Both the position numbers and the translations under genes were made by a program. From the NCBI RefSeq assembly GCF_050436995.1, contig NC_134753.1, positions 1,364,001 through 1,428,000 on the forward strand: a stretch of DNA of 64,000 nucleotides. The letters are read 5' to 3'. The DNA comes from Anticarsia gemmatalis (taxonomy: Eukaryota > Arthropoda > Insecta > Lepidoptera > Erebidae). Below, one piece after another: positions 52,101 through 58,479 of the stretch (the stretch's first letter is position 1; each line of letters opens with the position of its first letter). Below the pieces are notes generated by a model. The model ran no database searches. It was not told the origin of the DNA and saw only the letters and a list, made by a program, of their open reading frames with translations.

Positions 52101-55100
52101 TGACTCTTGGGAAATAGTCTCCGAAACTTCGACTGCCTGCACTTCCTCTTGCAATTCAATTACAGGTGCCTCAACAACCTTTTCTTCAGGCAAAGTTTCT
52201 TCAGACACTTTTTCCTTCGGTTCATCTTGGTGCTTAGATTTTGATTTAGATTTTTTCTTTGATCGTTTTGTTTCTTCCACTGGTTTAGAGACTTCCTGTT
52301 CTTGAATAATTGTTTTTGTTATTTCGACAGTCTGTACTAGTTCTTGCTGTTCAGTGACTGTACTTTCTACAGACTCTTTCTCAGGTAACAACTGTTCAGT
52401 AGATTCTGGTTGTACAACTGGTTCTACTAGTGCAACTGGTTCAACAGATTTTTCCTTAGGAGAGTCTTGTTTACTCTTTGACTTAGATTTTTTCTTAGAT
52501 CGCTTGGATTCTTCTTGCGGAAGGGAGCTCTCTTGTTCTTGCAGAATAGACTCCGTGATAACCACTTCTTGTGTGGTCACTTGCTGTTCAGTTATTGGCT
52601 CTTGTGGTGGTTCTTCAATAAGTTTCTGTGGTTCTTCTTCTTGTTTAGTCTTAGATTTAGACTTCTTTTTAGACCGTTTCGGTTCTTCTTGAGCAATAGA
52701 ACTCTCTTGCAATTGAGAAATTGTCTCCGTAACGGTAACTTCCTGAGTTACCACTTCTTGCTCAGATATTGCTTCCTTTACTGATTCTTCTACGCGTATT
52801 GGTTCTTCCACAGGTTTTTGTGGTTCTTCTTCCTGTTTAGTCTTTGATTTTGACTTCTTTTTAGACCGTTTAGGTTCTTCTTGTGGTATGGAGGTCTCTT
52901 GTTCTTGAGGAACTGTCTGAACTGTCTCCGTAATGACAACTTCCTGAGTCGCCACTTCTGGTTCAGATATTACTTCTGATACAGATTCTTCAACACGTAT
53001 TGGTTCCTCCAACGACTTTTGTGGTTCGACTTCTTGTTTAGTCTTAGATTTAGACTTCTTCTTTGACCGTTTCGGTTCTTCTTGAGGAATAGAGCTCTCT
53101 TGCTCTTGAGGAATTGTCTCCACAGTAACAAATTCCTTTGTAATCTCTTCATGCTCAGTTACAGTTTTTTCTACTACCTCTTCTGAAGGTATTGGTTCCT
53201 CAATCGTTTTTTCCTGTGGTTCGTCTTCCTGCTTAGATTTGGATTTCGACTTTTTCTTCGACCGTTTTGGTTCTTGTGGTTCAGAGCGATCTTGCTCTTG
53301 TAAAACAGTTTCGGTTATTTCAACCGTCTGTACAATTTCTTTCTGTTCAGGCTCAACAATGTCAACAGATTTTGTCTCAGGAATAAGTTCTTCAACTGGA
53401 CTTTCTTTAGGCTCATCTTCGTGCTTCGCCTTAGATTTAGACTTCTTCTTTGATCGTTTAGATTCTTCTTGCAGCTTAGGACTCTCTTCATCTTGAGAAA
53501 TCTTCTCAGTAACTTCAACAGTCTCCACGACCTCTTGCTGTTCAGTTACTATCTTTTCTACAGAGTCCTCTTTGTCATCTGCTGCATGTTTGCCTTTTTT
53601 GGACTTCTTTTTCTTAGCTGGTTTCTGTTCCTCTACTTGTTCGACAACATTGGGTATTTCTGGTACAACTGGTTCGATAGTCTTGACATTTTCTTCAATT
53701 ATCTCTACGGATTCTGTAGCTTCAAATACAGCGTGTTCCGGAGATTTGTCTTGTTTCTTTTGCTTCTTCTTCTTTTTATTCTTAGATGATGATTCGTCAG
53801 GTTTATCAATGTCAACTGCCTTAGGCACTTGTTCTTCAGGCTCGGGTTTTACCTGCTTTTCTTGAACCTGTGTAGACTCCTGTGTAATAAACTCAGTGGA
53901 TATATCAACAGGAGTTTCTTTCTCTTTTTGTCCTTTCTTCTTGTGTTTAGACTCCTTTTTAGGTTTAACGTCTGCAGGAGTAGTTTCTTGATCTCTGCCA
54001 GATAACAATTCAAGCTCTTTAGCTTCTACAGCTTGTTCAATATCTTCGATTATTTTGTCCTCTGTGACAGACTGTTCAATAGCAGGTTGAGTTAGAAGTG
54101 TGTCTTGTACAGGTTCAAGTTCCGGCTCTTGTATGCTTGCCGGGTTGACGGATATTTCCTCAAGAACGCTTGGAGTCGATACTTCAACAGAAACGTCAAC
54201 AAATTCATTTGAAATTGTTTCAGTTACTGTCGTTGTAGTTACGCTAGTTACAACAGTATGTTTTACATCTGATGTAACAGTAGATGAAATGCTTTCCGTA
54301 ATAATTTCCTCTTTGAGTTCAGGCTCCACAATTTGTTGTTTGTTTACATTTATCTCGGGCTGTTTAATCAGCTCAACGATTATTTGTTGATCTTGAGAAC
54401 CTTTCAATGACCTACTATCACCGCTATTAAGACCAGACTCCTTAGAATCTACTACCGACGTTTCAACCGTTATAACGTCAAGCAAATTACCAACGTTAGT
54501 ACCCTCTACTTTGTCAGATTTTTCTAACGAAGATTGTTTTTGATTTTTCTTTTTCTTAGGCTTAGATTCTCTTGTTGTTACTTCAAGTGAACCCGTAGAT
54601 TCAATTGTTATGAAGTCCGTATTGAAGTCACTTGTTTTATCTTGTATGTCTTTAGAACCTTTCTTTTTCTTAGGCTTAATTTGTGCATCTTCTTTAGTTT
54701 GTGCCGATTTTATATCAACAACGTCAATCTCCTTCGGAGTTTCAACTGTTACTACCTCTGTGACACTATCCCCACTTTTATCGCGAGACTCTTTAGCCTT
54801 CTTTTTCTTATTTTTCTCTAGCTCCTCAATCTCTTTGAGTGCTCTCTGTATCTCGTCCTCAGACGTTTTAGGTTTCTTAGACTTCTTCTTCTTGGGTTTT
54901 TTATGTTCTACTTCCTCAACCTCAGGTTGTGAGTCTTCAGTAACGACCTCAGTGACAGTCTCGACAACTGTAGCGCTGTGTTGCAGCTTTTTAGTGACCT
55001 CTTTCACTTCTTTAACCGGCTCAACCTTCTGCACTGGCAAAGGTTTTGGCAACTCCTTAACTGGAGTAAGTTCAATTTGAACTTCAGGTTCATCAAACTC

Positions 55101-58100
55101 TTCCACTTCAATGGCTTTTTTCATGGTCTTTTTCTTTTTCATGGCTTGTACGTCATGTGCCTTAGTGGGCCGCTTCTCTGGAGCGCGCCTCTGTCTAGGC
55201 ATTTCCCTAGATCGGCTTCTAGGAGGTGGACGTTCCGGCCTCTCGAGCCTGTCCACTCTTTCAGGCCTTTCCGATCTTTCTTGCCTATCTGGCTTAAATC
55301 TCGGCGGTTCAATCCGCTCAACTTTCGATTCATACTGCTGAATCGTCGGAGATCTCTCGACGCACTCTACTACGATCTCTTTAACCAACTCTACATGTGC
55401 CACTTGTGGTTTAGGTAAGGACGTGACGCTATGAGTGCGGGGCTGCTTGCGTAGTCCAAGTGCCAATATTTCCGCATAAGATAATTCATGCGAGCGTAGT
55501 TTAGTTGCCGGACTAGGAGCTCTTTCTTGCTCGATAACGTGCAATTCTTGCATCGGTTGCTCCGGTATACTTTGAACGATAGTCTCTATCGGTTCCTCAT
55601 AAACTGGCTCTGGCTCCTGAACAGGAGGCTCCTGGTACTCTACCGGAGCGACCGGATAATGTTCCTGCACCGGTTCGGGTTCCGAGCGCTCCACATACTC
55701 ATGTCCATAGTACACGTTCACATCGCGAGTGTACGACTCACTGACACTGTTATCATACGACGTAACCGTCGTATTAATCTCGCAAACACGGGTGTCACTG
55801 GGGTCATCGTCGACCCTCTCACTAATCACACACGGTTCGAGCACTGAGGTCATTTCGGTTTGAACTAGGTCATCGTAGGGCGGGGAAGAGGGTGCTCTAG
55901 GCTCCCCGCGGGAGCTAGAGCGCGAGCCCGCGCCCTTGACTATCTCGGCGTAGGTGGTTCCGCCCGGCGCCCAGGGGGAGCGGGCGCGGGCGGGCGGCTG
56001 CGGGGCCAGCGTGCTGGCGGCGCAGAGCACGCGGCGCTCGGGCGAGCGCGCGCGCCGAGCGGACTGCGCGTGGCGCGCGCTCGACACGAGCATCGACAGA
56101 GTGGCCGCCTCGTCCGACGACATCACGAAGTACGGGTCCAGCGCGTAGATCGCCCCGGTCAGCTCTTCGATTCGCCGGCCGATCTCCTGATACGCAAGTA
56201 CGGACAAACACATGATTTACAAGGGTGTCTCTTGGCGAGCGGACTGAGCGAAAGGAAACGACGGTGGCTGCGATGCGACTCGTATATTTAACGTTCATAT
56301 GCTTAAAAAAATTACAGGGAGATGACGAGGAATCGACTTATAAACTAAACGCGGGATGATCGCGGACTACGCGTCGCGCAGCGGCTCGGCGTCCGGGCTG
56401 CCGCGCTGCACTAGCAGTTTTACTCTCTCGTTTCGCGCCTGAATCTTGCTCTGGAGCGACTTTACTCGCTCTCGACAATCCTATCGGAGGATATCAGTTC
56501 GACGTGTTAGTAGGGTGAGGAGGAGAGGTGACAAAAAAAAAACAGAAAATAAATAAATAAATGATCGACGATCGGCGCCTCGAGGGCCGGTGAGGTGAGA
56601 TGAAGCGGTGCCCGCCACCTAGCCCCGGGTGAGTCGCCCAACTGAGAGCCTCCTAAACAAAACTAGAATACTCGCTAGCCACCTAGTGTCGGGGGTCGGT
56701 GCGGGTCGGGCCTTACCTGCTGCTGGCGCTGGGCGCGCTCGGGGTCGCGCGGGCTGTAGTTGGGCTGCGCGGCGTGGCGCAGCTGCTGCTCCGCCTGCAG
56801 CAGCTGCGCCCGGAGCCGCGCCACGTCGGCGCAGTACGCCTCCACCTGCGCCAGCGCCGCCGCCAGCTGCGCCGCCTGGCCGCCGGTCTGCTGCGCCAGG
56901 CCGTCCAGCGCCGCCACCAGCGAGCGCGCACCCGCCTGCACGGCCTCGGGCCCGCGGGACTGCGCCGCCACGCCGTCCGGCCCGAAGTGTACCTGCCACA
57001 TACGACTCGGCTTAGCATGCGACCGGTTCATTACGACGGAGACCACCTGAAACGCTACACGGGATACGACTGAGATCGAACGAGACGGCCGACGTTGATG
57101 TTTCGACTCACGTTGAGTTTCTCCACCGCGTATGAGATCTTGGTCTTTTGCGTGGAGATGTCGTTGATCAATTTCTCTCTCAAGGCGAGTCGGTCTCGCA
57201 GGGGCTTTTTCGCGTTCTGTGGCGCTTCCAGCGTCCTCGCGGTAGCCTCGAGCCAGTGACCGACGTCCTTCAACTTCCTCTCGCATCGCTCCCACTCCTC
57301 GGCGAGTTCCTGTAGTAGACCATTCTGAAAAAATATTCAAAGGTTAGTAAACGCGAGTTCGTTCGCTTAAGTCTACGCCGTCGTCGTAAAATTGTACTGA
57401 CTGTCTTCGCCAATCGTTTTTCGACATCGACTGTGGCATTCTCGGCGGCCTCTAGCCTCGAGGGTAAGTCCCCGGGGCTCGTAACGCGTTCTATCGCCTC
57501 TATCTCCTTGGCCATATCCGCCAGGTTCTTGGCTTGCTGTTTACAGCTCTTGAGCGCGTTCTGAAATCAATTCAAAATATTAGTCAATGTTTACATTTTA
57601 ATCCCGCGTTAAACGTAGCAAAACCCACCCCATATTCAGTCTGTTTCTGTTGCGCCTCCTGCAAGTCGGCCAATGGGAGTGGCCGCGCAAGGAATGCACG
57701 TTGGGTTTCCACCCAGAGTAGGACTTTCTCGAGAAGTGTTAGGAATCTGGCGACAGCGTCACACGCGTCCTCGACCGCAGCCTGCCGCGCCTCCAGTTCA
57801 CTGCACACCGCCGCGAACTGTTCCGACAGCGCCGACACCGTCGACTGCACCAACTGCCTCTCGCCGGCGTCGCGGCTGCCTTCCACTATGGACCGCGCGT
57901 TGCGCGTCAGTCGCTCCACTCGGTCCGCTATATTTGGCACTTCGGATCTGGTGGCCACCAGGCGCTCCCTGTAGGGCTCCGGTGGCAGTGTCCTGTCGCG
58001 GGCGGTGAGCTCGGCCGCGCGGACCCACGCCTGCACGTCCTCCACGTCGCTCGCATACTCAGAGCGAGCGGTGCGGGCGCGCTTCCATTCCCTCTCCTTC

Positions 58101-58421
58101 TCTTCCATAGCTGCCGCCAGCGCTTCAGACGATAATTCTAGGGAGGACAGCTCCTGGGCGACGTCCGCCGGCGCTGATCCTCCGTATCGTTTCCGACTCT
58201 CCTCCGTGAAAGTCTTGGTGCGCTCCACCAAGTCAGAAACTTCCTTGGTGAGATCGCGCACGCTGTCGGCTTCGTCCTCGCCGAACACGTAGAAAGTCCT
58301 AACTTTCGCTGTCAACACTTCTATTTGTTGTCGGAGCTCGTCGATCCTCTCCGACACGCGGTCGAATTCGGACACAATGTCGTCGATCTCCGCGAGCCGC
58401 GCCGCTAGAGTCTGTCGCAAT
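21530..58421 (-). CDS. Msp300: Msp300/nesprin-like giant spectrin-repeat protein (partial gene, 11 exons)
   Basis: This is the assembled gene model for the window. Exons in coding order are 58421-57629, 57560-57402, 57324-57112, 56992-56717, 56186-43782, 41800-41690, 35126-34953, 34504-23453, 23126-22926, 22550-22372 and 21656-21530. All have AG acceptors and GT donors, the phases agree at every junction, and together they give 25,690 coding nt (about 8,563 residues). The sequence shows spectrin-type helices with spaced tryptophans around two giant disordered, repetitive segments. Nesprins are large spectrin-repeat proteins of the outer nuclear membrane that bind actin through CH domains and SUN proteins through a KASH tail; insect Msp300 positions nuclei and mitochondria in muscle. 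The CH and KASH parts are not seen here, so both ends should lie elsewhere. The Msp300 name rests on architecture and recall of the family, not on an alignment. Another giant spectrin or plakin-like protein is the main alternative. Confidence 0.72.
22139..22335 (+). mobile_element. tRNA-derived SINE, copy 2 (intronic)
   Basis: Contains GGTTCGATTCCCACACG (B box) preceded by a degraded tRNA-like head. It is followed by a perfect small inverted repeat, ATTATTTGTG and CACAAATAAT around CGATC, and the same body as copy 1 ('GCGACACAAGACCAATTCTT'). It lies in the intron between the last two exons found, antisense to the gene. Confidence 0.65.
22372..22550 (-). CDS. Msp300: Msp300-like exon: spectrin helix (59 codons plus 2 nt)
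   Basis: A 179-nt exon with acceptor TTCTTCCACAG and donor CAA|GTGAGT. It starts in phase 0 (TLSESLSRRSGELVGEL) and ends two bases into a Lys codon that the next exon completes with G. It is Ala/Glu/Leu rich and helical. This breaks the run of phase-0 boundaries seen upstream. Confidence 0.8.
22926..23126 (-). CDS. Msp300: Msp300-like exon: spectrin repeat (67 codons)
   Basis: A 201-nt exon, phase 0 at both ends, with acceptor CTCTACCCAG and donor GAG|GTGAGT. The product starts ETHSELEAACGELSARLRTK, includes 'LWRRFERQLEMV', a typical spectrin helix with a conserved-position Trp, and ends 'KATEKLE'. It continues directly from 'DISALQ' at the end of giant exon B. Confidence 0.82.
23453..34504 (-). 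CDS. Msp300: Msp300-like giant exon B (3,684 codons, repeats plus spectrin rod)
   Basis: A single 11,052-nt open exon, phase 0 at both ends, with acceptor CGTTTCAG|GAC and donor CAG|GTGAGC. Residues 1 to about 125 are a spectrin-like helical unit with 'LDRWLETINNGL'. Residues about 125-2960 are disordered and rich in E, V, T, P and K. Within this stretch lie eleven DGKEHVTEE units (one near 475, six at about 700-965, four at about 1520-1690), four SFI-DH motifs between about 990 and 1520, and a Q-T-x-P rich section at about 2435-2785. Residues about 2965-3684 return to spectrin repeats, roughly seven, with helix starts such as 'WLEEIQYKIQRQ', 'RWTLLRQGMKEEQQWL' and 'IEGWMKIANRELEF'. It probably works as a long linker and binding array joined to a rod. 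Minus-strand coding is certain; the Msp300 name is an inference. Confidence 0.88.
26154..27200 (-). repeat. Q-T-[TS]-P motif array, including four STQQTTPR copies
   Basis: Residues about 2435-2785 of giant exon B carry many short motifs such as IQTSPEE, LQTTPTS, TQTTPVD, TQTIEE, SQTSPVV, MQTSPEP and MQTPEVP. They finish with four copies of (S/T)QQT(T/S)PR at about 26154-26200, 26274-26313, 26400-26438 and 26478-26516. The anchor Q-T pair resembles the TQT core of LC8 (DYNLL) binding peptides, though many copies are S/T-P sites that could also be kinase targets. Confidence 0.7.
29430..29945 (-). repeat. DGKEHVTEE protein repeat, cluster 2 (four units)
   Basis: Four more units, from 'SVQTIGVTTKRVRIIKHI' to 'DGKERVTEEVIEEPEDEF' and 'TMTAQIDLKL'. 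The last unit and its TMTAQID tail match the end of cluster 1 nearly residue for residue, which indicates duplication of a multi-unit block rather than only single-unit expansion. Confidence 0.85.
29950..31545 (-). repeat. four SFI-DH protein motifs between the DGKEH clusters
   Basis: Four copies of a 20-25 residue motif of the form D-T-[ST]-x-[IV]-D-x-[TH]-[KR]-[SG]-[FL]-I-x-[SG]-E-x-[DE]-H-[ST]-x-[VI]. They sit at about 31488-31545, 30778-30843, 30315-30380 and 29950-30022. Examples are TKSLIGSEADHSAVS and HKSFIDSEMDHTVVS. Between them are Lys-rich or Thr/Val-rich disordered spacers. Confidence 0.75.
31615..32400 (-). repeat. DGKEHVTEE protein repeat, cluster 1 (six units)
   Basis: Inside giant exon B, six tandem units of about 38-45 residues share the order: Q-T-x-G-V, a basic segment like TKRIRIIKH, then DGKEHVTEEVVEEPDD, then an acidic tail. 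The first (32284-32400) has KTRKRIIKH and the last (31615-31740) has DGKERVTEEVVEEPEG followed by TMTAQIDVKL. A further single unit sits at about 32950-33080. The alternation of basic and acidic blocks is strict. Confidence 0.85.
32950..33080 (-). repeat. DGKEHVTEE protein repeat, isolated unit
   Basis: A single unit (RRIIRRVVIIDGKEHVTEEV and EEPDDVEVLEE) about 550 bp upstream of cluster 1 in coding order. It is preceded by 'VTAVVQQVTKRIVKT', closely matched by 'VATVVQKVVRKITKT' before the first unit of cluster 1, so the two share a longer common ancestor. Confidence 0.8.
34953..35126 (-). CDS. Msp300: Msp300-like exon: spectrin helix (58 codons)
   Basis: A 174-nt exon, phase 0 at both ends, with acceptor TACATTTCAG and donor CAG|GTAAGG. 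The product starts EGITVLVKCEEAAGLLESKV and ends in 'QAREGLHIIQ', a regular helical pattern. A longer open frame over the same bases reads Arg/Gly-rich sequence in another frame and is a shadow. It joins the giant exon B coiled coil without a phase change. Confidence 0.8.
36460..36808 (+). repeat. dispersed repeat family R1, diverged copy 3 (intronic)
   Basis: Resembles R1 in order (GTGGTCAATATAGTGTCAAC, then GCCCGAAGG, GGCTTAACTACTTATCTTAA, 'AATGAGACGCTCAGTTC', 'GTTGAGCGCAACAGGCTA') but is heavily diverged and has an AT-rich insertion after the first part. Lies in the 6.6 kb intron. Confidence 0.5.
38004..38266 (-). mobile_element. Helitron-like nonautonomous element, copy 2 (intronic)
   Basis: Reverse complement of the element at 17,164, with the same ends (CTAGCTGACCCGCGCAACTT at the left and TTTATAATATTAGTATAGAT at the right) and a (CAAA)n tract. 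It sits in the 6.6 kb intron between the 37- and 58-codon exons, in the same orientation as the gene. Confidence 0.55.
40137..40181 (+). repeat. (AAAT)n microsatellite, probable retroposon tail
   Basis: About ten perfect AAAT units after 'TCTGTTGGTGAACCGAAAAT'. Such a simple tail after a unique stretch suggests the 3' end of a LINE-like insertion. A 156-codon minus-strand frame reads the tract as LFIY repeats and is not a gene. Confidence 0.7.
41690..41800 (-). CDS. Msp300: Msp300-like exon: spectrin helix (37 codons)
   Basis: A 111-nt exon, phase 0 at both ends, with acceptor TGTTCTCAG and donor AGG|GTAAGT. The product starts DELSNDIETLLEEIRDVQTR and ends EAMEEGLR, an acidic amphipathic helix. 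It follows giant exon A in frame and resumes the spectrin-like rod. Its isolation (2 kb and 6.6 kb introns) is unusual compared with the compact 5' exons. Confidence 0.78.
43488..43493 (-). promoter_or_regulatory. candidate polyadenylation signal AATAAA (intronic)
   Basis: Minus-strand AATAAA about 150 nt after the read-through stop at 43641, followed by a T-rich stretch. It would end an isoform inside the intron after giant exon A. AATAAA is common in AT-rich DNA, so the stop-to-signal spacing is the main support. Confidence 0.4.
43641..43781 (-). CDS. Msp300: read-through tail of giant exon A (46 residues then TAG)
   Basis: If the donor at 43781 is not used, the frame runs 46 more codons to a TAG at 43643-43641. 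A canonical AATAAA follows about 150 nt later at 43493-43488. The tail is hydrophobic and aromatic (for example FKYILYVWHDIITKFLISHI), unlike the charged exon before it, and ends TPQLVL. It does not end in the PPPX typical of KASH peptides. This is the layout of a composite terminal exon and could produce a truncated isoform, but it could also be chance. Confidence 0.4.
   Translation of the reverse strand: MTDPQSYCTIFKYILYVWHDIITKFLISHITKLCIVMCLATPQLVL
43782..56186 (-). CDS. Msp300: Msp300-like giant exon A (4,135 codons, disordered and repetitive)
   Basis: A single 12,405-nt open exon, phase 0 at both ends, with acceptor TTGCGTATCAG|GAG and donor AAG|GTGACT. The first 45 or so residues (EIGRRIEELTGAIYALDPYF onward) look helical. 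The rest is low-complexity, rich in K, E, P, V, T and S, and predicted by eye to be disordered. Internal order: YAEI motifs near residues 75-80 and 235-240; scattered KKKK patches; nine KRSKKKSKSK units at residues about 905-1450; seven SYHEI-DAE motifs at about 2010-2620; two further YAE-like motifs at about 3225 and 3300; and two FW-DKH motifs at about 3950-4015. It has no enzymatic domain. It probably acts as a long flexible spacer and docking platform between spectrin rods. Minus-strand coding is certain because it stays open for 12 kb; the function is inferred. Confidence 0.88.
44140..44340 (-). repeat. two FW-DKH protein motifs near the end of giant exon A
   Basis: Two copies of D-x-F-W-[TP]-D-K-H-x-x-x-D-A-E lie about 60 residues apart (FWTDKHTVDDAEKLL and FWPDKHLYHDAECQYF). 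These are rare aromatic residues in an otherwise charged disordered segment. The DAE part echoes the seven upstream SYHEI-DAE motifs. Confidence 0.7.
48325..50160 (-). repeat. seven SYHEI-DAE protein motifs in giant exon A
   Basis: Seven copies of (A/V)P(R/H)xSY(H/Q)EIxDAExxxA are spaced about 70-110 residues apart, at roughly 50115-50160, 49765-49815, 49525-49575, 49175-49220, 48875-48920, 48545-48590 and 48325-48365. Examples are PRVSYHEIKDAEALLAS and PRFSYHELNDAENLFAS. Spacers between them are freely diverged, so only the motif is under constraint. The Y/EI/DAE core is the kind of short helix that docks to a folded partner. Confidence 0.85.
51835..53475 (-). repeat. nine KRSKKKSKSK protein units in giant exon A
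   Basis: Nine near-identical basic blocks (K[RK]SKKKSKSK[STAP]K[QH]) recur every 60-80 residues, separated by acidic Val/Thr/Gln segments such as 'VTETISQLQESS'. The three central units are the most alike and share 'EEPQK' and 'EEPIRVEESV', showing recent unequal exchange. This gives a zipper of alternating strongly basic and acidic stretches. Confidence 0.85.
56367..56480 (-). CDS. Msp300: candidate alternative terminal exon (37 codons plus TAG)
   Basis: The acceptor ATCCTCCGATAG|GAT is followed in phase 0 by 37 codons, starting DCRERVKSLQSKIQARNERV, and a TAG at 56369-56367. The product is a clean coiled-coil continuation of the preceding exon's '...RAQRQQQ', with coding-like GC-rich codons. 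It lies 180 nt before the giant-exon acceptor. If used, it would make a short isoform that stops before both giant disordered segments. No canonical AATAAA is seen in the 180 nt that follow. The alternatives are a longer exon cut by an early donor (phase-0 GT at CGA|GTAAAG or AGA|GTAAAA), or no use at all. Confidence 0.5.
   Translation of the reverse strand, partial: DCRERVKSLQSKIQARNERVKLLVQRGSPDAEPLRDA
56717..56992 (-). CDS. Msp300: Msp300-like exon: Ala/Gln-rich spectrin helix (92 codons)
   Basis: A 276-nt, very GC-rich exon, phase 0 at both ends, with acceptor TATGTGGCAG and donor CAG|GTAAGG. The product starts VHFGPDGVAAQ and ends in 'NYSPRDPERAQRQQQ'. The middle is long Ala/Leu/Gln-rich helix. 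Its donor has two phase-0 acceptors downstream: the giant exon at 56186 and a short exon at 56480 with its own stop codon. This is therefore a branch point for alternative splicing. The high GC content makes several other frames look open, but only this frame continues the helices and the splice phases. Confidence 0.8.
57112..57324 (-). CDS. Msp300: Msp300-like exon: spectrin repeat (71 codons)
   Basis: A 213-nt exon, phase 0 at both ends, with acceptor TTTTTTCAG and donor AAC|GTGAGT. The product includes 'EEWERCERKLKDVGHWLEA', a textbook spectrin pattern with two tryptophans near the start and middle of helices, and ends 'KISYAVEKLN'. It joins in frame to the 92-codon exon. Confidence 0.82.
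57402..57560 (-). CDS. Msp300: Msp300-like exon: spectrin helix (53 codons)
   Basis: A 159-nt exon, phase 0 at both ends, with acceptor GATTTCAG and donor ACA|GTCAGT. The donor is weaker than its neighbours because it has C at +3. The product begins NALKSCKQQAKNLADMAKEI and ends EKRLAKT, an amphipathic helix pattern of the spectrin type that continues the previous exon. Flanking introns are short (68 and 77 nt), which supports the model. Confidence 0.78.
57629..58421 (-). CDS. Msp300: Msp300-like exon: spectrin repeats (264 codons)
   Basis: This is the most upstream exon that I can place with confidence. The acceptor is TTTTACAG and the donor is GGG|GTGGGT. It starts with one base that completes a codon from the previous exon, so an upstream coding exon with two leftover bases must exist. 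The product is entirely heptad-like, about two and a half spectrin repeats, with typical helix starts such as 'VQAWVRAAELTARDRTLPP' and the tryptophan-containing 'REWKRARTA'. The DNA is GC-rich with strong codon bias. A second AG ten bases inside the acceptor (ATTGCGACAG) would give a phase-0 start. It ends in phase 0 and runs into the 53-codon exon. Confidence 0.8.
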
Positions 58422-58479
58422 CTGTAAAATAGAAAAGTAATATTAAAGCGTACAGTTCGTACGGAACGGTATGGGATTG

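Noticed and set aside
54610..55418. Plus-strand frames of 146-156 codons over giant exon A
   Set aside because: Antisense shadows of Lys/Glu-rich coding sequence; Phe/Leu/Ser-rich with no coherent domain.
56187..56213. Translation start of giant exon A at the Met at 56213
   Set aside because: The Met lies in what reads as the polypyrimidine/acceptor region (TTTGTCCGTACTTGCGTATCAG), and the previous exon joins in phase at 56186.
56619..57340. Multiple overlapping Ala/Arg/Gly/Pro-rich frames on both strands, the longest 221 codons
   Set aside because: Produced by very high GC content. Only the frame with spectrin helices agrees with splice phases.
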